This document shows, piece by piece, positions 7,303 to 15,853 of a stretch of DNA of 18,734 bases. Where the stretch lies: assembly GCA_013375405.1 (NCBI GenBank), contig JABXJU010000072.1:1-18734 (forward strand), written 5' to 3'. Within the stretch, counting starts at the first letter, position 1. Every line of letters begins with the position of its first letter. This DNA is from Candidatus Helarchaeota archaeon. Lineage in GTDB: Archaea; Asgardarchaeota; Lokiarchaeia; Helarchaeales; HEL-GB-A. A program made the position numbers and the translations under genes. The notes beneath the pieces were generated by a model, which saw only the letters and a program-made list of their open reading frames with translations, did no database searches and was not told the DNA's origin.

Positions 7303-9539
7303 GGTATAAAGAGTTGGTTCAAGAAAGTGTTCCGAGGAAAAGAAATTTACTATATGAAATGTTATTAAAACTATCTGGTATTGAAAAGCGTATAACGTTA
7401 TCTGAAGAGGACATTAAGAAAGAAATTACAGAAATAAAGAATAAATACCTTCCCTTTTTAGCTGTACTTTCCAATTTTTTTCAAACCTTTATGAAAGATA
7501 TGCATGAGCATCTTAGAGATAATTTAAATATAGATAAAATTGAGAATAAGGGTATTATTGAGCCAATTTATCAAGATTTTAAGAAGTTTGAATTAAAAGA
7601 TGAGGGGTTAAAGAAAGAACAAGCTCGAATATTAGATTTATTAAAAAATCAGATTCAACTTATATCTGGTCCCAAATCCATAAAGAAGGAAATAGATCAA
7701 GATACTGATCAACTCTTACAGTATTTATTAATTCATTTTAATAGAATCGATAAAAATTTGGACAAATTATTGCCTATAGAATCATCGGAACATCTTAATG
7801 AATTCGATACTCTCGTTAATGAAATTGAAGAAATTCTAGATATACTCTCAAATATAACAGAAGAAGATATTGAAGAAATTTCCGCACGGATAAAAAGTTT
7901 AAATAGTAAATTGAAGTATAAAAAAGCTTTATTTTCCTTTGCAATGATAACAAGAGGATTTAAACTCAATAAAATTTCTCTATTAAAGTTTCAGACCTTA
8001 TTAAAGAGAAATATCCGAGCCGAAATAATTCGAGCAACAATAATTTGGACGTTAAAAACATTTGGAGCTCTGACAATTGAACAAATAGAAGAAAAAACAA
8101 AAATTGACTCAAAAGAATTGTTGGCTAATTGTTTTTCTCTCTTGGACCGAAAAGAGATTTCAATAAGGGAATCGAAGCATGAAATAAAATACGATATTAT
8201 AAGAGAATATCCAAAACTTTATAGGTTTATTAATAAAGAGATATGGAACCAAAAAAGGAATTTAGATAAGTTACCCATTCTTTCACGTTCATTATTAAAT
8301 GCAATACTATCAATTGCAGATGTAATCCTTGAAAAAGTTCTTAAAATTGGATCTGAAACTGATAAAATCTATGAGGAGGAAATTCAACCTCTGAGTAAGT
8401 CGTTAAATAAATTAAACAAAGCTATCAAACCTATGGGGTCTTTAGAAGATCATAAGGCGCAACAAGATAAAATTGCAGCACTTATTGAATTGTATTCCAT
8501 GTTTCGGGTAAAAATGGTACATGAAAAAGAACCATATTTAATAGAACGATCAGAGAAGGAAACAAAACAACAGCAACTCGATAATTTTATTTTAACTGCA
8601 ACGAAAATAGATTTCGAGCGGGGTTTATTATTATCGATTTTACGAAAAAGAGGTCCCTTAAATATACGAGATTTAGCTGAATTAAGTGACATTCCACAAA
8701 ATATAGTTGTCCGACATGTATTGAAACTGGTAAAAGATAAAATTATAACTACGAAAGGCATGGAAAATGATTATTATTTATATGAAATACCGCGAACCCT
8801 TACAGTTTTTGAAAGAAACTTTCGAGATATTTACATTCCATTTGTTAAATTAATTCAATCATACATCAATCTCCAAAAATATGATGATATAAAACTAGAG
8901 CGAATACCACAGATATCGAATGAATTAAATGTTATGAGTGATAGTCTTTCCAAATTACTGGAAATTGAATTAGATTCAAAAATTAAAGAGGTGATCCAAA
9001 CTCAGCTAGAACGAACGAATGTAATTCTGAGTGGATGCCTTCAATTAGATGAGAAACTCCCAAAGACCCGGTCTAGGTTTGACTTGACAAAATTAGCGAT
9101 GATGTCACTCCCACGTATAGAAGAACAGTATGCAGATCTTATAGAGCCGCAATATTTAGTCGGATTCGGAGATATAGAATTGGATATCAACAAATGTTTG
9201 GCGTGTGCGAGTTGTCAGGAAATTTGCCCAGAGTCTGCTGTAATTCTAACGACTGAATGGGACTTACCTGCAACTTTAGATATGACAGAAGAAGATTTAG
9301 GAAATTTGCCAGAAAATCGAAGAATGTTGATCCAATTAATAAAAAAAATAGCGGTTAAAAAACCAACTAGATCGATTAAATTGCCAAAAGACACATTAGG
9401 ATTTGGAACAATTAAGTATAATCCACTACTATGTATTGCTTGTAGAAAATGTGAGGAACGCTGTCCAAATAGCGCCCTATCTTTCCAAGAATTTTGGAAT
9501 TTTCCAGAAATTATGAAAACCCTTTTGGAAGAAGGATGA
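7299..9539 (+). CDS. Helical winged-helix protein with C-terminal 2x[4Fe-4S] ferredoxin domain
   Basis: 746 residues, not a family I recognise. The N-terminal 230 residues are charged, helical and coiled-coil-like. Two segments look like winged helices: about 241-300 (RATIIWTLKTFGALTIEQIEE...) and about 440-500 (GLLLSILRKRGPLNIRDLAELS, then a helix and a KIITTKG wing). The C-terminal part (about 625-735) has two [4Fe-4S] motifs, CLACASCQEICP (from residue 632) and CIACRKCEERCP (near 711), separated by a 70-residue insert instead of the usual 20-30. It sits inside the hdr operon (ATGA overlap with the HdrA-MvhD gene; hdrC starts 3 bases after its stop), so it is surely co-expressed. It could be a structural electron-transfer subunit whose winged helices serve protein contacts, or a redox-sensing DNA-binding regulator. 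The sequence does not decide this. Confidence 0.85.
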   Translation: MRYKELVQESVPRKRNLLYEMLLKLSGIEKRITLSEEDIKKEITEIKNKYLPFLAVLSNFFQTFMKDMHEHLRDNLNIDKIENKGIIEPIYQDFKKFELKDEGLKKEQARILDLLKNQIQLISGPKSIKKEIDQDTDQLLQYLLIHFNRIDKNLDKLLPIESSEHLNEFDTLVNEIEEILDILSNITEEDIEEISARIKSLNSKLKYKKALFSFAMITRGFKLNKISLLKFQTLLKRNIRAEIIRATIIWTLKTFGALTIEQIEEKTKIDSKELLANCFSLLDRKEISIRESKHEIKYDIIREYPKLYRFINKEIWNQKRNLDKLPILSRSLLNAILSIADVILEKVLKIGSETDKIYEEEIQPLSKSLNKLNKAIKPMGSLEDHKAQQDKIAALIELYSMFRVKMVHEKEPYLIERSEKETKQQQLDNFILTATKIDFERGLLLSILRKRGPLNIRDLAELSDIPQNIVVRHVLKLVKDKIITTKGMENDYYLYEIPRTLTVFERNFRDIYIPFVKLIQSYINLQKYDDIKLERIPQISNELNVMSDSLSKLLEIELDSKIKEVIQTQLERTNVILSGCLQLDEKLPKTRSRFDLTKLAMMSLPRIEEQYADLIEPQYLVGFGDIELDINKCLACASCQEICPESAVILTTEWDLPATLDMTEEDLGNLPENRRMLIQLIKKIAVKKPTRSIKLPKDTLGFGTIKYNPLLCIACRKCEERCPNSALSFQEFWNFPEIMKTLLEEG

Positions 9540-9542
9540 TTT

Positions 9543-10091
9543 ATGAAAGATATTAAAATAGAATTTAAGAAACCCATCAAAAGTTCAGAATTAGATCCTG
9601 AATTTAAATATGCGGTGGCCAATACATACGAAGGACGGACGATTTTATATTGCTATCAGTGCGGTACTTGTTCTGCTGGTTGTCCTGTCCTGAGTGCATT
9701 GGAGCTTATGCCACATCAAGTAATTCGTATGACTCTATTGGGGTTGAAAAAAGAGGTCTTAGAGACGAGCACCCTATGGTTATGCGCTACCTGTTATCTC
9801 TGTAATGAACGATGCCCACAAGGCGTAGAAATTTCTAATGTCTTCTTTGCGTTAAAAAATATTGCAGTTCAAAATCGTATTATTCCAAGAGGATTAAAGC
9901 AGTTGGCGAAAAATATTTATAAATTGGGGGTTTCAGCGGAGATGACGGAATTTCAAGAAGAAGAACGGGAAGACCTCGGTCTGCCGGAGGTTCCCGTGGT
10001 GGATTCTTCTGCTGTACAAGAAATTCTAAAGCGAACTGGATTGTGTAAATTGCTAAAAGAGGAAAAACAGTCGAAGGAGGACGTAAAATGA
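9543..10091 (+). CDS. hdrC: Heterodisulfide reductase subunit C
   Basis: 182 residues, the usual HdrC length. Two [4Fe-4S] motifs, CYQCGTCSAGCP (Cys 37, 40, 43, 47) and CATCYLCNERCP (Cys 81, 84, 87, 91), pass electrons between HdrA and HdrB. The segment between them (MPHQVIRMTLLGLKKEVL) is typical of the family. No membrane segments are seen, so this is the soluble HdrABC type and not HdrDE. It starts with ATG in the same frame as the previous gene, after its TGA stop, and its own stop overlaps the hdrB start (ATGA). A strong ribosome site for hdrB (GGAGGA, 10076-10081) lies within its last codons. Confidence 0.95.
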   Translation: MKDIKIEFKKPIKSSELDPEFKYAVANTYEGRTILYCYQCGTCSAGCPVLSALELMPHQVIRMTLLGLKKEVLETSTLWLCATCYLCNERCPQGVEISNVFFALKNIAVQNRIIPRGLKQLAKNIYKLGVSAEMTEFQEEEREDLGLPEVPVVDSSAVQEILKRTGLCKLLKEEKQSKEDVK

Positions 10092-10963
10092 AGTACGCTT
10101 ATTTTTTAGGTTGTACTATCCCAGCGAGAGCAAATAACTATGATGTTTCTGCACGAAAAGTTGCGAAAGAGTTGGATATTGAATTAGTTCCAATTGAGGG
10201 GGCAAGTTGTTGTCCACCTGGTTCTATTCGTTCGCTTAATTTTACATCTTGGATCACGATTGCGGCTCGTAACCTAGCATTAAGCGAAAATATAGGGCTA
10301 GATATTGTAACACTCTGTAATGGATGTTATGAAACATTAAAGGATGCAAATCATATACTAAAGACGAACGAAAAAATACGAGATGAAGTAAATTCTGTCT
10401 TGGAAAATTTAGGATTAAATGTTCGCGGTGTAAGAGAAGTAAAGCAATTCACGGAAATACTATATAGTGATTTTGCCAAAGCTAAATTTAAAGAAAAAAT
10501 AATACACAGATTGGATGGATTGAAGGTGGCTGTGCATTATGGATGTCATCTTCTTCGCCCCTCAAAAATCTTACAATTCGATAATCCAGAAGCACCTCAT
10601 AAGATGGATGAATTAGTTGAATTAACGGGGGCTAAAAGTATTGAATGGAGGGAAAAACTCAAGTGTTGTGGAGCTCCGGTCTTGGTAGTAAATGAAAAAC
10701 TCGCGATAGACCTTGCACGTCAAAAGCTTCTTAGCGCCAAAGCTGCAGGTGCTCAATGTATTGTAACTCCATGTCCTTTTTGTGGAATTCAATTTGATCT
10801 CATCCAATTAAAAATTGAAGAGGTTTATAATGAGTCAATAGAACTTCCAATGCTCTTTTTACCTCAATTGCTAGGACTCAGTCTTGGAATCGATTCTGAA
10901 GCCCTTGGTTTTGATTTGCATCGAATTCCACTGGATGAAATAGAAGAAAGAGTTTCGACTTAG
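10088..10963 (+). CDS. hdrB: Heterodisulfide reductase subunit B
   Basis: 291 residues, full length. Two CCG domains are intact: C9, C41-C42, C77-x2-C80 (spacing 31 and 34) and C153, C193-C194, C229-x2-C232 (spacing 39 and 34). In HdrB these bind two non-cubane [4Fe-4S] clusters that cleave a disulfide substrate. In methanogens this is CoM-S-S-CoB; here no methanogenesis gene is seen, so another disulfide or thiol pair is likely. The motifs are complete, so the enzyme should be active. It is the last gene of the hdr operon. Its TAG stop overlaps by 4 bases the stop of the convergent gene on the other strand. Confidence 0.96.
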   Translation: MKYAYFLGCTIPARANNYDVSARKVAKELDIELVPIEGASCCPPGSIRSLNFTSWITIAARNLALSENIGLDIVTLCNGCYETLKDANHILKTNEKIRDEVNSVLENLGLNVRGVREVKQFTEILYSDFAKAKFKEKIIHRLDGLKVAVHYGCHLLRPSKILQFDNPEAPHKMDELVELTGAKSIEWREKLKCCGAPVLVVNEKLAIDLARQKLLSAKAAGAQCIVTPCPFCGIQFDLIQLKIEEVYNESIELPMLFLPQLLGLSLGIDSEALGFDLHRIPLDEIEERVST

Positions 10964-12549
10964 TTAGTCGATTTCTGCCTATTGAAATCAGCATTGTTCA
11001 AAACCAATGGGAACATGATATTTTTAAAGAAATAAATTGCGCCTTTTCGACTTATCAAATCAGCAAAGAAGTTATTTGGATAAAAATACATTCGATAGGT
11101 GATAATGTTTTCGATCATCTTAAGATATTTGAGAGATCCTTTAATAGAGGTAAGAAGAGGCACAAAAGCGATTAGTAGATTTAAATCTTGGGCTGTAATT
11201 ACTATAATTTGATCGATCCAATTTTCATTCTCCGCAAAATAGAAATGAGCTTTTCTGACACCCAAGGCCTTGTCTGGTTCTGAATTGAACAATTCAAAAA
11301 TTTTTGGGTTCGAAATCATATAAATTCGATTAAATAGACCAGCTTTAAAATTAATTCCTAATATATAAAGAAGTTCAAAGGAATCATTGATAATAAACCA
11401 AACAGTTCGAGTTTGTGCTGGATTATTAAAGCTTAAAATGGAGGTTAAAATTGTAGAAATTTGGGTGGGGATTAATCGATTGAGTTGAAAGCTCATAAAT
11501 GCTTTTCCCCAACGCTTGAATAATACAATTTTTTGTTCCATGGTCCATTTTTCTTCCACCATTTGACTCATCTGAAAAAACCTATCAAGCAAATACTCAA
11601 AGCTGTAATGTGTCATTATATCCTGAAGTATCACCCAAATATCCTCGGTTATTGTAATGGCGGTAGTGGCTCTAACTTTCTCGTTCTTAATTAGCAAGCG
11701 AATTTTATTTTTAACAAGTTTATTTAGATATTCCAATCCTTTCTCCTGATTTATTGCATAGTCCGCTAAGTAATTTTGTAGGATCTTGTGGTCTATAAAT
11801 TGAATTTGTAAGCGATCTTGTTTAGTAATAAACGCAATGCAAGAAGGGTATTCTTGATCCAAAAAAGTCATAACCAAATTTTGGATTGGAAGCAAATTAC
11901 CTAAAAAATTTTCGAATTCTGTAGCATTTAAGGTGAAGTTTTTTGTGGTTAACCTTCTGAAGAATTTAAAAAACAGCGGTTCTGGGTAAAACTGGAGTGT
12001 TTGCTGTTTGAAATATTTTGCCATCAAGTTCCAAATTTGTGAGTAGAATTCCAATAAGTTCGAATGATTTTCATAAATCTTTTTAAAATCAGAAACAACT
12101 TCACTATTTAATAGGAGATAAAAACTTAAGGTTGATGATATCCCATTCTTTTTTAGCAAATTTTGTAAATTACTTAATTTTTCTTCCTTATTTTTCAAGT
12201 TTAAGAAGGAGGTTAGTTCCTCTAGATGTTTATCCAATTCAATGAGCTCCGTGAATGAGAATTGTTCAGTCTTTTGAAACCCTGCCCAGAGAATAGAATC
12301 GTTATTTTTGTTTAAAATGATAATTAAAAAATCTGAATTCAATGGGAATAGGTACTTTAAAATTAACGCGGTAAAATTATGTACAGAATAGCCGTCGGCT
12401 TCAATAGGGATAAAAGGAAAAATTAATTTGCATTCTTCAAGTGATTGAGCTTCTTGGTTATTAAATTTTTTATTAAGCTTTAAAATTTGTTTCCAATTTT
12501 CAAGAAAATCGCTGCGAAGCCATGAGATAACTAAATTTTCACTCGACAC
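10960..12549 (-). CDS. Protein of unknown function, 529 residues
   Basis: I recognise no family. The protein is AT-codon-rich, Leu-, Phe- and Ile-rich, with no Cys cluster, signal peptide or clear membrane helix. The N-terminal part (about 40-130) and the C-terminal part (about 385-500, with VWFIINDSFELLYILG and IIVITAQDLNLLIAFVPLL) alternate strand-like and helix-like segments. This recalls roadblock/longin-type sensor folds common in Asgard archaea, but that is a guess. The middle is helical. The GTG start at 12549 is supported by AGGAGA about 9 bases upstream. It follows the DUF362 gene by 16 bases and is probably its operon partner. Confidence 0.82.
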   Translation of the reverse strand: MSSENLVISWLRSDFLENWKQILKLNKKFNNQEAQSLEECKLIFPFIPIEADGYSVHNFTALILKYLFPLNSDFLIIILNKNNDSILWAGFQKTEQFSFTELIELDKHLEELTSFLNLKNKEEKLSNLQNLLKKNGISSTLSFYLLLNSEVVSDFKKIYENHSNLLEFYSQIWNLMAKYFKQQTLQFYPEPLFFKFFRRLTTKNFTLNATEFENFLGNLLPIQNLVMTFLDQEYPSCIAFITKQDRLQIQFIDHKILQNYLADYAINQEKGLEYLNKLVKNKIRLLIKNEKVRATTAITITEDIWVILQDIMTHYSFEYLLDRFFQMSQMVEEKWTMEQKIVLFKRWGKAFMSFQLNRLIPTQISTILTSILSFNNPAQTRTVWFIINDSFELLYILGINFKAGLFNRIYMISNPKIFELFNSEPDKALGVRKAHFYFAENENWIDQIIVITAQDLNLLIAFVPLLTSIKGSLKYLKMIENIITYRMYFYPNNFFADLISRKGAIYFFKNIMFPLVLNNADFNRQKSTN

Positions 12550-12565
12550 AATAAGTATTCTCCTA

Positions 12566-13834
12566 TCATTCTTTTAATGAAATAGGTCTATAACTTTGGA
12601 GGCGACGACCGATAGTCCATTTCCGAATGAATTCTTCAATAATTTCAAGGGATGGTAGCCATTCTTTAAAATCCAAGCAGAAGTTCTCAATAGAACGCAA
12701 ATTAAGTGGGGGACATCCTGGAAATTTAAAAAAATATTCTCTTTTTTGGATTTTACTAGTGAATTTTAGATTTAAATTTGAAAATATTGCACAATTGCCA
12801 AATAAAATTACTCCAGTTTTCAGTGAATAAGTTAAATCGGAGGGTAGCTTCCCGATGAAGCAAGTAAATCCTCCGAATTCTTTGATATCTTTTTCAATAA
12901 ACCGAAAAAGGAAATCTAGAAAGTATCTTAAACCAATTTGACAACCAGGACAAGGTTCACCCTCAATTACATCAAACCATTCTGATACATTTTTCGATGA
13001 AATTACTGGTTTTTGGATAATTTTCTGATGGGCTGCTAATTTTTCGCCGAGAATTGGAATTTGATTTGGATCGATTATTCCTAATTGGTTACTTGATGCT
13101 ATTTTCAATAGTTCTTCCTTAAAAGGGTCAATCCCCATTAAATGAGTCATAATACTATCTCCTGCTAATAGATCAGTTGACGCAAGGATGAGATTATAGG
13201 GGATAGCTTTTTGATTAAATGGTCCTTGACCCTCTCCAACAAATAACGCATCCCAAATGGTCAATTGCGGTGGACGAATTTTAAAAAAATCAAGTAGCCC
13301 AATTAAGCTCCCCGATTGAAGAAGTTGTTGTTTCTGTTCATCATTCAATAATCCAAAATAATTCTTTAGACCCAATGATAATTGTCCAAACACATCAGTA
13401 CGTGGAGCGACTAAAGAAACAAAAATATCACTTTGAAGTAATTTATCTGGTATCTGAAGAGTTTTAAAGTAAATCGGGTCTGATATAGTAATATTCGAAT
13501 AAGTTTCATCTTCAAGGCTTAATAGAGTTCCCCCAGATTTTTGAAGATAATAGTCAAGCCCTAAGAGTTTAAATACTTGTTTGGATGAAACTCCATCAAA
13601 GGGATTAAATCCGATATAAACTTCTTTCGCACCCAGATCTCGACATGATCTTATTATGTAACCTAATATCTGTGATTGAATGGTAACTGGGTGACCCAAA
13701 GGTAAATCCAAATCGGGTTTGATAAAGACAGTTAAACCTTCCCGGAAATATTGTTTAATCCCTCCAATTTTATTAAATGTAGCCTCTAGAGTTTTTATCA
13801 CATCAGTTCCATGCAAAATTGCAACTTGATTCAT
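12566..13834 (-). CDS. DUF362 family protein with Cys-rich C-terminal region
   Basis: The N-terminal two thirds show the DUF362 pattern: a start with NQVAILHG, the strand VFIKPDLDLPLGHP, GAKEVYIGFNPFDG, the segment SDIFVSLVAPRTD followed by LGLKNYFGLL, and later LLAGDSIMTHLMGIDP. Members often occur near Fe-S and redox enzymes, but the reaction is not established. The C-terminal part has EPCPGC (Cys pair near residue 297), FGNC and FPGCPPL, a set of four Cys that could hold a metal or Fe-S cluster. I prefer ATG at 13834 (422 residues, MNQVAIL, like related proteins). A GTG at 13846 would add four residues (MASS) and has no clear ribosome site. An AT-rich TATA-like box lies upstream. It forms a likely operon with the 529-residue gene. 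Confidence 0.85.
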   Translation of the reverse strand: MNQVAILHGTDVIKTLEATFNKIGGIKQYFREGLTVFIKPDLDLPLGHPVTIQSQILGYIIRSCRDLGAKEVYIGFNPFDGVSSKQVFKLLGLDYYLQKSGGTLLSLEDETYSNITISDPIYFKTLQIPDKLLQSDIFVSLVAPRTDVFGQLSLGLKNYFGLLNDEQKQQLLQSGSLIGLLDFFKIRPPQLTIWDALFVGEGQGPFNQKAIPYNLILASTDLLAGDSIMTHLMGIDPFKEELLKIASSNQLGIIDPNQIPILGEKLAAHQKIIQKPVISSKNVSEWFDVIEGEPCPGCQIGLRYFLDFLFRFIEKDIKEFGGFTCFIGKLPSDLTYSLKTGVILFGNCAIFSNLNLKFTSKIQKREYFFKFPGCPPLNLRSIENFCLDFKEWLPSLEIIEEFIRKWTIGRRLQSYRPISLKE

Positions 13835-13846
13835 AGATGAAGCCAC

Positions 13847-14017
13847 TTATTGGAAGTTTTTCTGTCTATTTAAAAATGAAGTTGGTAAAAAGTTCTTGAT
13901 TTAATAATCTTATTAAAATTACGCTCGATGGTGATTTAAAAAGAATTAAAAAAGATTTTATGATTATCGTAACCTAAAACCTTATTTAAACAGAATTTGG
14001 CTGTAAATGGTGATTAA
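13847..14017. promoter_or_regulatory. Divergent promoter region
   Basis: 171 bases between divergent genes, strongly AT-rich. Towards the left, TTTTTAAATAG (minus strand, about 13867-13877) is a TATA-like box 33-43 bases before the preferred DUF362 ATG. Towards the right, CTTATTTAAA (about 13981-13990) is a TATA-like element 28-37 bases before the ATG at 14018, and GGTGAT at 14009-14014 is its ribosome site. The boxes are weak matches, and other A/T runs (13936-13960) could serve instead. Confidence 0.4.
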
Positions 14018-14827
14018 ATGAAAGTCGATAAGACTCTATTATATGTATTTATTTTTTTTGTAGGCTATGGAATTATCCAATTTATACCAACAGGTGGATT
14101 ATCAATTCCAATACCTGTTCCATTTGGTGAAGCACCTCCCAATTATGGAATTGGTTGGTTTAATCTTTCGCTATCTACTTTCTTGGATATAGTCTTAGCG
14201 CCTCCATTTATGCTTATCATGTTTTATTTTATTCATAAAGCAATTACAGAGCAAACAAGTTTAACGAACTCAAAATCCAGCGAGAGAAAAAGGGAACTTA
14301 TTAATCACGTCCTTATATGGTCTGGGGTTGTTTTGATAGCAGGTATAATAATGCATGCCGTAGCAAATTGGATAAATGGTATTTTGGGTAATCCGTTACC
14401 ACCAGGAACTCCATTAGAAATTGCTGTTTATTGGTTCGATGAAGTATTAGGGCATAAATTAATTCATTTTGCAATTACAGGTTTTTTAATTGGATGTATG
14501 GTATTGCAGTATTGGCATCAAAGAGATCCGGAATTATCGCAAATTGAGGTAATAGGATTTTATTTTTGGGCTTCCATAATTGGAGTGATTTATACTCTAG
14601 CGGCAGCCGAAGGGCAAGCCGCCTTTGATTTGTTAATAATTTGTTCAATAGTTGTTATTATTATTCTATACTACATCAAATTCAAAGGTTTGAAATTAAA
14701 AGAAAATATATTGACACATTTTGTACTAATCTTTTTCTCTGCCATTATCATCACCGCAATCGTTTATGGCAGCATCTCAGGATGGCTTCCAGGATATCCC
14801 TTTATCAAACAACCACCCTTCACGTAA
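14018..14827 (+). CDS. Multi-pass membrane protein of unknown function
   Basis: 269 residues with about seven hydrophobic helices (near 7-25, 50-73, 95-117, 150-167, 185-200, 205-225, 237-257). There is no cleavable signal peptide; the first helix acts as anchor. The polar residues stand out: M112-H113-A-V-A-N117 in helix 3, D141-E142 with H146-x3-H150 at the start of helix 4, and AAAEGQAAFD near 192-201. Such buried His, Asp and Glu residues could bind a metal or haem, or form a hydrolase site like that of the alkaline ceramidase/PAQR group, but I cannot assign a family. GGTGAT 3 bases before the ATG supports the start. The UbiA-type gene follows after 12 bases, so both probably act in the same lipid or cofactor pathway. 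Confidence 0.85.
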   Translation: MKVDKTLLYVFIFFVGYGIIQFIPTGGLSIPIPVPFGEAPPNYGIGWFNLSLSTFLDIVLAPPFMLIMFYFIHKAITEQTSLTNSKSSERKRELINHVLIWSGVVLIAGIIMHAVANWINGILGNPLPPGTPLEIAVYWFDEVLGHKLIHFAITGFLIGCMVLQYWHQRDPELSQIEVIGFYFWASIIGVIYTLAAAEGQAAFDLLIICSIVVIIILYYIKFKGLKLKENILTHFVLIFFSAIIITAIVYGSISGWLPGYPFIKQPPFT

Positions 14828-14832
14828 GGTGA
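14828..14832 (+). promoter_or_regulatory. Ribosome binding site of the UbiA-type gene
   Basis: AGGTGA directly after the previous stop and about 7 bases before the ATG at 14840. It fits the archaeal GGTGA consensus and sets the start. Confidence 0.65.
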
Positions 14833-14839
14833 CAATTCG

Positions 14840-15853
14840 ATGGATTTTAAAGCACTTTTGATATCTATTGGACAAAAGGTTATCACATTTATAGAAATAG
14901 CGAGGATCTCTGTTATTTTCATGGGATTACCGTTTGCAATGGCGGGAGCAGCCCTTGCATTGTCAATCACGCATGTACCAATCTCACTAATGCAGGCAAT
15001 TGCTGGGATGCTTGCAGTATTTTTCGTTACTGGGGCCGTCCATACTATAGATGATTATTTCGATCGGCGGCGGGATCGCCAGCTTTGGCCAGATCGTCAG
15101 ATTCCTTCTCGAGGAATAACCCCTAAAACTGCACTATTTATAGCTCTAGCATGTTATGGAATAGGATTCACATTTGCAATACTATTTTTTAACATTTTTT
15201 GTGTAATTATATTATTAATTGCCGCTGTCTGGGCTACAGTTTATACGGGGTACTTACGGGAAAAATACGGCTATATGACCTTGCCTTTTGCGATTGGCTT
15301 GTTTCCAATAGGGGGATACGTTGCATTCTCCCCGCAAACACTCTGGAGTGACCCAATCCCATGGTTACTCTATATCATGGTGTTTTTTTGGCAATCTGCT
15401 CACATTCTAGCTTATAGTCCACCTCATGGGATTAAAAACGGTAAGACTGTCGTCCCCCTCTTCTTTAAACGATTTAGCCCCGAAATCACATTGATATTTG
15501 CAGGAATCTTTGCGGGATCTTGTATGACTGTCGGGATATTCGTATTTTTATCAGCTAATTTGAGCTATTTCTATCTAGGGGTTATAATAGGGCTTGGAAT
15601 CCTATTGATTTGCCTATCAGTCTATTTTTCTAGGAATCTTACGGTTAAAAATTGTATGTTTTTAGTGTTTGTGAATTCTGCTTATGGTTGGCTTATTTTT
15701 CTAATAAAGACACTTGAATTCCTCTATCGTTATGATATGCTATTTTTTTCTATAGCATTCATTATTGGGATCCTAATGATGCTCTTGACCCCTCTTTTAG
15801 GAGGATTTGGAATGCCGAGTACTCTAATTGAAAAAAAAATAAAAAAAATTTAA
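14840..15853 (+). CDS. UbiA-superfamily prenyltransferase
   Basis: 337 residues with eight or nine membrane helices; transfers an isoprenoid chain to an acceptor at the membrane. The first Asp-rich motif is present as D71-D72-YFD75-RRRD79, followed by WPDRQIPSRGI, the usual P-x-R-P-I-x-x-G type segment. The second motif, normally DxxxD before a G-x-x-T-x-P stretch, appears as SPPHGIKNGKTVVPL (about 192-206) and has no Asp. In this it is closer to haem-O-synthase-like members (WALAxxxxxD...G.PMLP) than to MenA or UbiA proper, but those also keep an Asp. The acceptor cannot be told: quinone precursor, haem, or archaeal lipid (geranylgeranylglyceryl phosphate) are all possible. The TAA stop overlaps by 4 bases the stop of the convergent gene. 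Confidence 0.88.
   Translation: MDFKALLISIGQKVITFIEIARISVIFMGLPFAMAGAALALSITHVPISLMQAIAGMLAVFFVTGAVHTIDDYFDRRRDRQLWPDRQIPSRGITPKTALFIALACYGIGFTFAILFFNIFCVIILLIAAVWATVYTGYLREKYGYMTLPFAIGLFPIGGYVAFSPQTLWSDPIPWLLYIMVFFWQSAHILAYSPPHGIKNGKTVVPLFFKRFSPEITLIFAGIFAGSCMTVGIFVFLSANLSYFYLGVIIGLGILLICLSVYFSRNLTVKNCMFLVFVNSAYGWLIFLIKTLEFLYRYDMLFFSIAFIIGILMMLLTPLLGGFGMPSTLIEKKIKKI

Noticed and set aside
9537..9539. TGA between the winged-helix/ferredoxin gene and hdrC, which are in the same frame, as another Sec codon
   Set aside because: No family motif expects Sec there, hdrC has a normal N-terminus and length from its ATG at 9543, and no SECIS-like structure follows. It is an ordinary stop.
12627..12830. 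Plus-strand frame inside the DUF362 gene
   Set aside because: Shadow of the opposite-strand coding region; no ribosome site or recognisable protein.
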